Below are positions 20,101-30,288 of a DNA stretch of 64,000 bases, piece by piece. This stretch comes from Pyrus communis (lineage: Eukaryota > Streptophyta > Magnoliopsida > Rosales > Rosaceae): positions 18,205,164 to 18,269,163 of the forward strand of contig NC_084814.1 in the NCBI RefSeq assembly GCF_963583255.1. The letters are read 5' to 3'. A program made the position numbers and the translations under genes. Within the stretch, counting starts at the first letter, position 1; the number at the start of each line of letters is the position of its first letter. Below the pieces are notes generated by a model that did no database searches, had not been told where the DNA came from, and saw only the letters and a program-made list of their open reading frames with translations.

Positions 20101-20405
20101 CCCACTTTCCCCACGTTCTCACTCTCTCCCTCTCCCTCTCTCCTTCTCATTTTCTAACTCTCTCTCCCACTCTCCTTCTCATTTTCTAAAAAAATGTATT
20201 CATGCACAAAAAGTGTGTAAGCAAATGCTAATGAAAAATAATAAAAAAATTCCTGGCAGCCAACTATCTCCTTGTCGATAAAGCACCCCCTTCCCCACTG
20301 CTTTGCCATGGCTTCCTGCAAGCCATTCATTTTATTTCACACCTACAGCCTTGTCTCTAACTGGGCCTCTCTATCCTTACCTCTATTTCTCTCCCTAGAG
20401 TAGTC
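20101..20405 (+). repeat. CT-rich leader and duplicated upstream block
   Basis: CT-rich 'ctctctccctctccctc' lies at 20120-20180. Then 20255-20405 copies 8050-8200 and joins RPW8 coding DNA at 20412. Confidence 0.6.
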
Positions 20406-20411
20406 GCAGAA

Positions 20412-21233
20412 GCCATTGATAGAAGAGATTGCAGAACATAACATGGTATTGCATCTTCCAGAGGAAGAACTGGAAAGTTTTAGAGTAGAGATGGAGAAGG
20501 GTGTAGAGCTCGTTTGCAAGTGCTCCAAGGTTACTCTTTGGGCAAGCAACAAAAAGTATGAATATACCAACAAACTTCTTGGATTAGATGAATCTCTTCA
20601 AAGATTGATAAATATACTGAGAGTGCAACTAGCAAGGGATGCGACAGAAAGCTTAGTTTTGGTAACTAATATAGAGACGGTGACATGAAAATTGAAGAGA
20701 TTGGTATCATACAACATGATCAAACAGAAAGTCGGCGTCGATTAGTTGAACTTCCATCGGGGGACCGGGGAGAGTCTTCGGGAAGTGGTGCAGAGACAAC
20801 ACCGCATGAACAAAATGGAGAGAATGGTGGACAACAAATGGCGCTGTCAGGTGGAGGAGTAGGGGCTGCTGCTCTAGGAGCGGCGTTAGCAAGGGATGCG
20901 AGGGATAGCTTGGTTTCCGTAAGCAATATAGAGGCGGTGATCAATCAAATTGGAGGAAGTGGTGTGGTAAAATTACAAAATGAGCAAAATGAAGCTAAAG
21001 GTTCAGGTGAAGTACCAGCAGCCATGGCTAAGAGTGCAGTTGGATTGAATGCACTAAGTATGGAGGGAACAAGGGACGTGACTGAGACATTGGATCCGGA
21101 AGCGACTATAAAGGTAGGGTGGCAGAAAGTTGAAGAGAGTTGGGTGGCACAAAGTAAAACTGAACATCCATCACGTACAGTTGGACTGGATGCAATGAAC
21201 ATGCAGGTGGAAGCAAGAAGTATACGAACTTGA
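20412..21233 (+). pseudogene. RPW8 pseudogene, sister of the kinase-fused copy
   Basis: It starts inside the RPW8 domain ([20 protein letters not shown]), so its N-terminal helices are missing at the duplication breakpoint. The core ends [19 protein letters not shown] deletion at 20684 gives a TGA and a frame change compared with the intact copy (GTGACCAAGCAAATT there). The new frame runs through linker units and contains MALSGGGVGAAALGAALARD, where the start of a second RPW8 domain is joined directly to its end, so the four-helix core has been lost. More linker repeats follow (AVGLNALSMEGTRDVTETLD). Closely related in linker sequence to 15785-16372. Confidence 0.85.
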
Positions 21234-21388
21234 TGCGCCATTCAGGGAATTGAAGGAGGATGTTCTTAAGGATGAGAAAGATGAGGAACTTGATGAGCAA
21301 GTGGAAGATCATCATGACAGGAAGAAGAAAGGAGCTGAGTCTGTGACAGGTGCAAGTGGAGACGGGATGGCGATTTGTAAAGCTGATG

Positions 21389-21396
21389 GGTGTGCA
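21389..21396. other. 8-bp target duplication GGTGTGCA, left
   Basis: Repeated at 22007-22014. Collapsing the two restores the SBP reading frame. Confidence 0.85.
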
Positions 21397-22006
21397 CAGG
21401 CCGTCTTTGAGATTTTGGGGGCCTGTGTGAAATTGATAAATGGGCCATTCCTTAAGATGGTTTTAAAAAGGTAGAACAATGTATTGACGCTAAAAAACAA
21501 TCACTTAAATCAAAACAAAGTTTAGTACTCACTGATTGCAATTTAAAACTGACATTAATAATAAGTATAAAGAGCTACAAACATAACGTTCACTAAATGA
21601 TCAAAAACAATTCAATCTAAAAAAAGTAAAAAATAAAAATAAAAAAAACTTCAAAAGCTCTGACTTTGAAATTTCACTTGAATATATAACATTATTATAT
21701 AATAAAATTGAAAGGAAAAAAAAAACCATTTTTAAGGTGTTATTATTGGCATTGAAAATATCTCATTATACTCCAAATTTTTATACTTAAAAGAAAAAAA
21801 AATTACGCTTATAAGGAGTGCACAATGAAATTTAAAGTGTTAACAAAAATAATTTTTAAATATAAAACATTATTACATAACAAAAGAAATTTTTAAATAT
21901 ATAACATTATTACATATAAATATTAGATGACAAAAATTTTGGAGGCCCCTTCAAATTCAGGGTCCTGTGCATATGCACTTTTCGCTCCCCCTCAACGCCT
22001 CCTCTG
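21397..22006. mobile_element. Non-autonomous hAT element (610 bp) in the SBP exon
   Basis: The ends are CAGGCC and CCTCTG, the CAG...CTG form usual for hAT, with an 8-bp target duplication GGTGTGCA. The interior is AT-rich and non-coding. A related, older copy lies at 33590-34010, and its right end may be at 38560-38625, sharing 'gagctacaaacat' and a 'gtgcacaatg' segment. Confidence 0.8.
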
Positions 22007-22668
22007 GGTGTGCAGTCGATCTGAGTGATGCAAGGGCGTATAATAGAAGGCATAGGATGTGCGAACTTCATTCGAAGGCTCCACTTGTGATTGTGTCTGG
22101 TCTAAAGAGAAGGTTTTGCCATAAATGCAGCAGGTTTGGCCTCTCCACCTTGTTTTATAATTATCGCGCTGCAAACTTTTTTGCTTCTATGATTTCTGTC
22201 TGGTTTGGTTTTCGGATTTCAGTCTTAATAATTTAGTTAGTTGTCCTGAATCTAAATGTTGTGTTGTAGATTTCATGATCTATCAGAATTTGATGACACC
22301 AAACAAAGTTGTCGTAGGCATTTGCCCTACATTGAACACCATGGTACAGGCACTCGGTTAAAGGATGTAAGTGGTGATATAGATACGGTGATCAGTCGAA
22401 TTGAATGGAGTGGTGTGGTACAATCACAAAGTGAAATTAAAGATTCATATGAAGTGGTCGAAGCCACACCACCAGCAGTTGGAATGAATGTACCGAGCGT
22501 GAAGGGAACAAGGGATGCAAAGAAAACATTGCAGACCTCAGCAAGTAATACAGAGGCAGGACTGGAGCAAATTCAAGGGAAAGATGTGCTTGATTTTGAA
22601 CCTCCGTACGCTGAATATAAGGAAACTGAATACATACCTTCATCGGTTACAGTTGGCTTGTGCTTTTG

Positions 22669-23243
22669 AGAGGATTGAAGAGGTTTCTTCTTAATGATGA
22701 GGTGTCAGCGGTTGTGCTAACGGGTCCTGGGGGAAGTGGGATAACCACATTGGCAAAATACTTCTGTGAAGATGAGGAAGTCAAAAACATATTCAATCCT
22801 AACTTGAGCCTTATGGTACAAACACTATATCAACATTTTTCATGGAAACAGCACTGCACCCATCAGTGTTGGTCTTGGATGATGTTTGGCCTGGATCAGA
22901 ATCCCTTCTTGACAAGTTTGATGAATTCAAAACACAAAATAACAAGATTATGGTGACATCAGGGTCTGAATTTCCGGCATTTGGTTTTCCGTATTATCTG
23001 AAATCACTGAATGATGAATTCCTGTCATGTGTTTCGTTGCCACCCTCCGTCACATTTGATGATGAAAGCCTGATAGATCATTTTCCTGATTCCTCTGCAT
23101 CCGACTTGGGAGACAGAAGCTCTCATGTTTCAACAGCTAGCAGGCCAATGGATCATTTTCAGGATTCCTCCGCATCAACCATGGGAGAAAGAGCTATGTC
23201 CAAGAAAATGCAGGGACAATGGAGAGTTCTTAGTCTGCAATGA
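22669..23243 (+). pseudogene. Truncated NB-ARC of an RPW8-NLR
   Basis: The P-loop is present but altered: VVLTGPGGSGITTLAKYFCE (usual GxxGxGKTT has K; here I). Soon after, the sequence jumps from SLMVQTLYQH to METALHPSVLVLDDVWPGSE with a frame change, losing the region between P-loop and kinase-2. Walker B LVLDDVW and the RNBS-B-like NNKIMVTSGSEFPAFGFPYY are recognisable and of ADR1/NRG1 (RNL) type. The rest of NB-ARC and the LRRs are absent. The frame instead runs into a serine-rich tail with two DHF-DSSAS copies and ends at 23243. Not a functional NLR. Confidence 0.85.
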
Positions 23244-23273
23244 ACCCCTGCAAATTCTCATGCTGTTGTCGTT

Positions 23274-23277
<4 letters not shown>

Positions 23278-23304
<27 letters not shown>
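23278..23304. repeat. Poly-T tract
   Basis: About 27 T between the NB-ARC remnant and the HMA gene. Confidence 0.95.
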
Positions 23305-23305
<1 letters not shown>

Positions 23306-23422
23306 TGCAAACGTGTTCATACTGTTAGCAATATGGCTCAGGTGCTTATCCAACTTTAACATGCTCTCTTTCTTTCAATTTAGTTTCCGCTTGACAACCC
23401 CGTCAAGTCTACGCAGACATAT

Positions 23423-23861
23423 ATGAAGAAGCTGGTATTCAAGGCCAGTTTAAATGAGTATCAAAAGAGGAAAGCCCTGAAAGCTATTTCTGGTGTTGAA
23501 GGTATTCTAATATTTCTTGCCTTGTTTTGTTTGCAGAACTTGATTCAAGGCCAGTTTTAATGTAATAAAACCGTTTCATTTTTCTTTCCATTAATTTTTC
23601 GGTTGATTTGGATGAGCAGGGCTTGACTCGATCAGTTGGGATTCGTCGAACCAAGGGCTAACAGTGGTAGGGCAAGGGTTGGATCCGGTGCTAATAGTTA
23701 CAAGGCTGAGAAAGATCGCTTCAGCAGACATACTATCAGTTGGGCCAGCGAAGGAAGAGATCAAAAAGGACACGAAACAAACAATTCAACCGGACGGGAA
23801 ACAAACAACTCAACCCCACCATATATACGTATTACCCAGTTCAACAAAATTAACCATCTAG
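23423..23861 (+). CDS. HMA-domain protein (HIPP-like), metal ligands absent
   Basis: Two exons, 23423-23501 and 23620-23861, with GT-AG borders give 106 residues: MKKLVFKASLNEYQKRKALK, then ISGVEGLDSISWDSSNQGLT, DPVLIVTRLRKIASADILSV and GPAKE. This is the ferredoxin-like HMA fold of plant HIPP/ATX1-like proteins. The metal-binding CxxC is missing, as in HIPP members that are effector targets. The MKK start is typical of the family. However, an in-frame open extension (FPLDNPVKSTQTY) begins right after a good splice acceptor at 23382, so it could be an internal exon of the preceding RPW8/NB-ARC gene, that is an integrated HMA domain. Confidence 0.75.
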
Positions 23862-24094
23862 CATACTCCGATATTTCTATCCTTGAATTGTTGCCCTGGT
23901 GTGTTTCTGTTTTTGGGCTTCTTTTGGGCACTTTCTTGTTTTGCTTTGGGGTCTATATTTTTTTTTTTGTGCTATCATGTAATTGGACATCTTGTGTATA
24001 CTTGTTCCATTGATTATAAAGTTTTAACGGAAGACGTAACATATAACCGAGCGGAATGACGTTCTAAGATTCATACAATCGATCTTATTTAAAT

Positions 24095-24187
24095 GGAAAA
24101 GGCTTTTGAAATGACATTGTCGTGAAGGGCTACATTGTTTCGGCAATTACATCAGTTGTACAACATCGGCCCAACCAATTCCACCAT
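24095..24187 (-). pseudogene. Decayed first exon of a Yippee-like gene
   Basis: On the minus strand it aligns over its whole length with exon 1 of the Yippee-like gene (26567-26659). It starts ATG at 24187 and reads ELVGP...CNCRNNVALHDNVISKAF, but with a TGA in place of the first zinc-knuckle cysteine codon. No second exon was found nearby. A local duplication relic. Confidence 0.8.
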
Positions 24188-24239
24188 CGAAAATCGAGAT
24201 TACAATGAACAAGCACAGACTGCCGCAAAGCATACAAGC

Positions 24240-24596
24240 ATTTACACATACAGCAGCAACTAGGGGTGCAATTTGGGTTGGGCCAATCCGAACACACCCA
24301 TGTCCAACCCGACTTTAAACCCTAACAAGTGAGTTTTTTTTAGTTATAACCCGCTTGAACCGAACCCAATTTCAACCCGTTCATTGATTAGATTGAGTTA
24401 GGTTGATCATTTACCCATACATCCCCAACCCGACTAACCAAATCCAATCTAACTAGATTATAACCCATATCAATTAATACTCAAACTACACCCAAGTGAG
24501 TCAAGTCCAAAAAAACAACGCCCTTTCTAATATATATTTTTTTTTAATAAATTACCCTTTATAATTACTTAAGATTTTGATTGGGAACAAAGAAAA
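24240..24596. other. Intergenic, no gene
   Basis: AT-rich with many 'aacccg/aaccca' words, which look like a repeat remnant. Confidence 0.5.
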
Positions 24597-24882
24597 ATAT
24601 TAGAAAATAGAAACCAGTCTTCAGCTGAATGAGCCACAGACTCTTAAACCAGTCAACACTTTAGCATTCCACCTAACCCGAAACTATAGCTTCTTGTGGA
24701 TGAGGAAGGCCTAGTGGAGGCTGCGCACAGGAGGAGCATCCGTATCCGCTTCATGGTCCGCCACCAACTGCCACCGGATTCGAGCAAAACAGGTCTGAAT
24801 CCGACTAATCAGTAATTTAGATCGAATCGAATACAAGTTTTCTGTTTTTTGGGTGTAGGGAGTTTTCGGAAGCTCGTATATC
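24597..24882 (+). promoter_or_regulatory. Second copy of the RPW8 promoter/leader
   Basis: Close match to 9091-9407, including the 'ggagttttcggaagctcgta' just before the ATG. Confidence 0.6.
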
Positions 24883-24946
24883 ATGGCAGAGGCTTTGGTT
24901 GGAGGGGCTGCGAAAGGAGCACTGTTCGGAGTACTGTATGATGTCG
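24883..24946 (+). pseudogene. RPW8 exon start, truncated
   Basis: MAEALVGGAAKGALFGVLYD is nearly the same as the 9408 copy. Homology ends at about 24946 after GATGTC, and the frame runs into unrelated sequence. Only the N-terminal hydrophobic segment remains. Confidence 0.85.
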
Positions 24947-25165
24947 AATTCATTTTATTCTTAATTATCTTTCAGGTTTTGGTACATCCATTTGCTTTAA
25001 GGTTTATATTGATGCCGCGATCATATACGTTGGTTTATATACGGTGCTGTGAACTACCTTATTTCTTGGAAATGAAAAATTCGAGAATCTGGCACATTGC
25101 TGATTGCATAAATCGCCCAAAACAACCTAACTCTAGCACTACAAACATATTCTCTAACATTTCAG

Positions 25166-25830
25166 ATCTTCGATTTGCCCGTCAGGGACAGGAAGACTAA
25201 CGCGCGCGACAACCATGTTAAGAAGAAAGCAGAGCTTGCCGAGCAACCAACCAGCCCAATGTTAAGGGATTAGTACTGGCTTGATCAGCTGACTTGAAAT
25301 CGAAGCTTAGAGAATCAGGTAACTTTGATCCCCGCCTCCAGGCGAAAGTACTGAAAGTGGTTGATGTTTCTTATGGAGGAGAGGATGGTTTCAATCAGGT
25401 TGTCGGCCGAGTTTCTGTCCAGCGTGAAATTTATACAGGAGCACAACTTGCTATGAAGACACTTCGAAGAAGTTAACCATGGGCGCAGATGACACGCTAA
25501 AGGCTTTGGAGAGGGAGCGATTAACACACTTATTGTGAGGGAAAATCTTGACAGCAATAGGTATGTGTTAAAATAACTCGAAGACCGATGAGATTGTTGT
25601 AAAACATTTCGACAAGGAGCAGGGAAACACTAAGAGCAACTTTCAAGATCTTGCGAGCCAAGGAGATCTAGAGGTTCAGGAGAACATCTCACTGCTGAAA
25701 TGGTCTGTTGACGAGCACAAGCGTTTTGGTTGTGATCTAAGTTTGTCACCAACAAATCACACGAGGGTCGCAGTTCTGTCGAGGTTTTGGAGGCATTGGA
25801 GGGTTACTGAATGAATATTTCTAGCCAGCT
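25166..25830 (+). pseudogene. Eukaryotic release factor 1 (eRF1) pseudogene
   Basis: In shifting frames it shows LRFARQG (25166), NPMLRD..., [40 protein letters not shown], then GEIVVKHF-type, LEVQENISLLKW and FVTNKSHEG, in the order of the eRF1 middle and C-terminal domains. Several frameshifts and internal stops are present. No introns are seen in the matched stretch. Plant eRF1 genes are, as I recall, largely intronless, so a retrocopy and a DNA copy are both possible. It starts abruptly downstream of the RPW8 stub. Confidence 0.85.
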
Positions 25831-26040
25831 TACTGAATGAATTATTCACATCTTATTCAAATTAGTAATATGCCGGTTCCAGATACAATATTCACAAAAC
25901 AGACACAAGAGGAATCCACAACGAACAACAACAATTGAAATTTTCAATTGTTAAGAATTTGACAAGATAAATACAAGCACGAGAATCCATACACTTACAT
26001 TTGACATGCAGATGGATGAACTTGAAAGCCTTCACAGATG

Positions 26041-26659
26041 CTACCAGTCTTCCTTGACTATCTTCGATTTCTCGAGAATGAATTTCCCTTCCTTGTACTT
26101 CTGTGTTTGCTCATAGGCACGTTCATACTTCCAACCCAGCACCTCATGGCAGTCGCAGCAGGAAACATCAGCGACCGTGTGCAGACCAGTCATGAGTTGT
26201 CTGTCTTCTTTTGGCCCGACTGTAATGTTCATTGCATGTGAAAACAGAAACGCTCGACCATTTCTACCCTATGATTTAATAAAATAGATAGTTGAATCAT
26301 GTTTCTTGCAATCTACTCATCATACTCAAATCCTGAAGACTATCGTTTACACACACAATAACCATACGAACACAAGAGTATGAACTGAATCTTCATTTCA
26401 AATTAGGAAAAGTCTAAAATTGTATTCCTCATTTCCTCCAAATGTAGTGAAAAGTAGACACCAATTCATTTCATTGTAAAGACCGGATTTTTGTTGGTTA
26501 CCCAATAAGCATAATGAGAGGCAATCAGAATATCTACAACAACTTGATCAAAGTAAAATTGTTCACCTGAAAGGCTTTCGAAATGACATCGTCGTGAAGG
26601 GCAACATGGTTTCGGCAATTGCAGCAGCTGTACAACCTCGGCCCAACCAATCCCGCCAT
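26041..26659 (-). CDS. Yippee-like zinc-binding protein
   Basis: Two coding exons on the minus strand: 26659-26567 ([31 protein letters not shown]) and 26268-26041 ([18 protein letters not shown], then [40 protein letters not shown], ending KIVKEDW). The product is 106 residues, the usual length. The two Cys pairs, CCNC and CCDC, supply the CxxC...CxxC zinc site of the Yippee/MSS4-like fold. It is nearest the Arabidopsis At4g27745 type. Plant Yippee-like proteins have poorly defined roles. Donor CAG|GTGAAC and acceptor ATAG|GGTAGA. A leader exon with donor near 27193 is plausible. An intact gene next to its own decayed exon copy. Confidence 0.93.
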
Positions 26660-27300
26660 CAAAAATCGAGAAAACCACGAATAAGACCAGACCCCTTAAA
26701 GCCAAAATATACAAAATCAAGACCCTATCCTTACAGAGCATCCAGCAATCAGCATAACTTCTTAGCAAAAAATCAAAATTACAAAAACTCAAGAGTACCT
26801 TTTTAAACCAAAAGATATTGGTCTATAAGATTTTGGATATCAACTAATCTTGTACGCAATTTCTGTTGACAGAACAAAACAGTACAGTGATTACATGAAG
26901 AATCAAACAACTTAAGCCAATGATTAAGAGCAGTAATGGTGATCAGTTAAGCCAATAATTGCACAAAAACCCAACTTCTAAAACCACCACAAGATCAATA
27001 AACAAGGTAAAACTAAATCACAATAATTGGAAATGAATCGTGGCTTAAAAATAAAACCCAGAATTTAAAAAGTGAAAATTTTGAAACTTTTTCGTTAATT
27101 ATGAATGGGCAGTGGAGTGATCACCTGAAAATGCACGAGATATTGAATATGTGAAGATTAAACGGATGGATTAAGATTGATTAAGAGTTGTACCTGACCA
27201 GTGTGCCATGGTGACTTTAGAGAGAGAGAGTTTAATCGTAGTAGCCGTGGAGGAGAGATGAGTCGGTGTTTGGGTCAGTTGAAAACTTTCTGATCAGGAA
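26660..27300 (-). promoter_or_regulatory. 5' region of the Yippee-like gene, possible leader intron
   Basis: On the minus strand 'cactggtcaggtacaactc' at about 27190 is a good splice donor in a likely leader exon with GA repeats (27220-27235). This would give a leader intron of about 0.5 kb. Not proven from sequence alone. Confidence 0.4.
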
Positions 27301-28908
27301 GATGACAAGTTGCCTCGAAGCTGTCCACTGAAAAGATGACATCAGCTTTGCGCTAAATTACAAAATTAACCATCTAGGTATAACTATTCGGTTAATGGCG
27401 AGTGACGTGGCAGTGCCAAAAATGTGTGCGCGTCAAAGGTTGGAAAAGTCGGCAAATCTTCCATGGATTTTGTTACTTTATTTAATGTTTTATGTGAATT
27501 ATTGTTGACCGTTGATATAATATGAGATTGTCTGCATTAGCCAGAAGTCTTCGCACTACTGTTACTAGCACAGCTCAATCAATCATTTACTTGATGGTTC
27601 TTTTTTTCTTTGGTCAAATGGTAAATATATTACCAACAAATAGCAACTACAAACATTAAGGTTCAGATACAAAGTTAGCACAAAAGAAAAAGAGTTCTGA
27701 TATTTCTACTCTTGTGTCTTATGATACAAGGTTATTTTGGGAATGGTAGTTGGTGGAGAAATAGGGTTTTAATTTTTTAACTTTTGATGGTGGGTAGGTT
27801 TATAACGTGGGTATAGAAATAAGACATTGGAATGAGTTTAGTAGCCCATCACACAGAAAACACCAAACAGTGAAACCCTAAAGAAGCTACAATCTATGTA
27901 GCTACTGCCTCCGTGGCATAGTTCCTACTCCATGCCACGATCAACACAATCTGTTGCACCCTTGATTGCTTGCGAGTGCCCCAGTGTTGAGTAAAAGTAA
28001 GGTCGCAGCATCCTCCCAGGACCACCACAACAACGATCGCTATCACATGACATAGGAAGTCCACAAGAAGAAAGATCTCACATGCAACATCGCTAACAAA
28101 GGCGAACAGCAGGAAGGACCAACAAGGGCCAACAAAGGAGATGGTGCGAACACTCAAGCTGAAGCTCTACACATCCTCCCTAAACTTTGCTACAAATTAC
28201 GAAAAACACAAACGGTAATCGATCGAACTTGTAAATGGATGGGAAGATGATGGAACCCACTGATGAAGATGATGGGAGAGATGAACTGTGGGAGATGGAA
28301 GAAAGTGGTGATTTAGATTTGGGGTAGAGCTATTGAAACAACAAAGTGATGATGATCCTAACCACAACATGGCCAATGGCGACAAGGATTGGTGAGACTA
28401 AAGACATGTCCCTTCACCTAATTATCTGCCACATGGCCTTTCACTTAACTCAAGTTCAATGTTACTTTTACAATTTTGAAAAAAATTAACCAAGATCAAG
28501 TAAAACAACATGTGGCAGATAATTAAGTGTATGATGAACATACACTTTAGTTTACGATAGTGAGCAAAAATGCTCGCTTAAATCATTAGGGAAATTTCGA
28601 TCATTTGATCTCAATAAAATAGTTGGATTACGAGAAATAAGTTCACTCATAGAACAATGAGAAGGACTCCCACCGAAAGAGAAAGGACATTCACACCGAC
28701 ATTATTCATATAGTTTTGCATTCATGATTGCGTCTGCCTTTGGGACCCTTACATAGATTAAAGGCAGTGTCTCATGCACATTATTATTTGTATAAATTAA
28801 AGGCAAGTAGTCATTCAACACAGTGTGAAAAAAAAAATTGAATTTTTACATGATAGTATGATTTCGAATTCCATCAAACACATAATTTAACAAAATTTAT
28901 CGTTTTGA

Positions 28909-28943
<35 letters not shown>

Positions 28944-29419
28944 ATCTTCTTCTTCCTTTTTTTGTGTGTGTGTGTGTGTGTGTACACCATGAAGATGCTC
29001 TTAGCTCTGTTGATTGCATCTTGAGTCCCCTTAAATTAAAGGCTAGGTCTCTTGCATATTTTCAAAATTTCCTTATCTGTTTGGAAAACAACATGGCCTG
29101 ATATTGGACAGTATTATATGGGATACGAATACATGCAAGTTGCAACACCAACAATAATGTCAATTTTGGCAATTATGTTATAGACAATACTAAGAAGACC
29201 ATTTTTAAACTAAATTTGTAAATTAAATAATGTGTCATCAATAAAAAAACAAACACATTAATCGACACTTAATTAATAATTCAATCATCAACAATTAAAT
29301 CATTTGGTTTAAAATTATAGTTTCCCTAATATTATTAATTAGGTTACTGGCATACTTCCATTGAAAACAATTTTTTAAACTTAAAAACACAATACGTGAG
29401 TTTTTGAAGTTTTTTAACT
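27301..29419. other. Gene-poor repeat region
   Basis: No supported gene. Short ORFs at 27894-28157 and 28197-28385 have no recognisable domain. 'attatctgccacatg' at 28418 and its inverse at 28510 form an inverted pair about 100 bp long. Poly-A at 28910-28941 and (TG)n at 28962-28983. A dispersed AT-rich repeat lies at 29215-29345, related to 44975-45085 and 45455-45590. Confidence 0.6.
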
Positions 29420-29475
29420 CAATCTCCCTCTGCTCCCTCTCTAATCCTCCCTCTCTCCAATTTCTTACTCTCTCA

Positions 29476-30110
29476 TGCCCCGACATTACCTATGTTGTCA
29501 ATCAAGTTTGTCAATACATGCACAATCCGAAAACCACTCATTTTCAAGCAATCAAGCACATTTATTGCTATATCAAGGGCACCGTTGCTCATGGTCTCCT
29601 CTTTCGTTCCTCAACAGACTTCTCTTTTCGTGGATTCTCCGATGCTGACTGGGCTGGTTCTGTTGATGATCGTCGATCCACTAGTGGTGCGTGCATTCCT
29701 TGACTCGAACCTTCTGATTTGGACTGCTAAAAAGCAATCCACGGTGTCTCACTCAAGCTCTGAAGCTGAATATCGCGCTCTTGCCACCACTGCAGCTGAA
29801 CTACGGTGGTTCTGCTATTTGTTTCGTGAGATTGGCCTTCCTCTTTATACTCCACATGCATTTATGTTGATAATGTCTTCGCTCTTCAAATGGCTACAAA
29901 TTCGATCTTCCTTGCTCACACTCGGCACATAGAAATTGACTACCATTTTGTTCGTGAGTTAATTGCTCACGGGGTCCTTGCCACTCGACATATTCCTTCA
30001 CATCACAATGTTAAATTGCCGATGTCTTCACCAAGGGACTATCTTGTGAACGATTCTCCTTCCTTATTTCCAAGCTCAATCTTCACTTTGTTCTGCTTCG
30101 CTTGAGGGGG
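29476..30110 (+). pseudogene. Copia RNase H fragment
   Basis: In three frames it reads PDITYVVNQVCQYMHNPKTT, then FSDADWAGSVDDRRSTSGAC, TAKKQSTVSHSSSEAEYRAL and HIEIDYHFVRELIAHGVLAT. This is the C-terminal reverse-transcriptase/RNase H region of a copia polyprotein. At least two frameshifts break it. It ends with 'gaggggggataaagag' at about 30104, a polypurine tract, followed by LTR-like DNA to about 30300. Upstream polyprotein parts are missing. Confidence 0.92.
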
Positions 30111-30288
30111 GATAAAGAGATTACTACAAGTCCAGCAAACCAAGTAGACAAATCTACCATTAGGATGTGATTTGCTAAACTGCACGATTCACTCAGTCTC
30201 TGTCTTTACTGTTGTGTTGTATTCTAATACTTGCCTTCTATGGCTTTACAAAGTCAACTGATGTAATATGTATATATAAATATACTAG
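30111..30288 (+). repeat. Probable 3' LTR remnant of the Copia fragment
   Basis: DNA after the polypurine tract, with a TATA-like 'tgtatatataaatatac' at about 30270. No partner LTR is present. Confidence 0.45.

Larger units (their letters stand above)
21234..22668 (+). pseudogene. Linker with integrated SBP-box domain, split by a hAT element
   Basis: An acidic segment (RELKEDVLKDEKDEELDEQ) leads to AICKADGCA at 21369-21396. The frame resumes after the hAT insertion at 22015 with VDLSDARAYNRRHRMCELHS, then FCHKCSR. The intron 22134-22269 lies exactly where SBP genes are split (after CxxCSR). The second exon is FHDLSEFDDTKQSC. All eight zinc ligands of an SBP box are present (C, C, C, H and C, C, H, C). 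The basic nuclear-localisation tail is altered (RRHLPYIEHH). RPW8-type linker units continue after it. The frame then shifts near 22663 before NB-ARC. Confidence 0.8.

Noticed and set aside
22669..23243. Functional NLR
   Set aside because: P-loop lysine is replaced, the middle of NB-ARC is deleted, frames shift, and LRRs are absent.
24883..25200. 105-residue ORF beginning with the RPW8 start
   Set aside because: Only the first ~21 residues are RPW8; the rest reads through unrelated DNA into the eRF1 pseudogene.
27894..28157. Hydrophobic 87-residue minus ORF
   Set aside because: No domain, no homologue recognised, poor context; probably chance.
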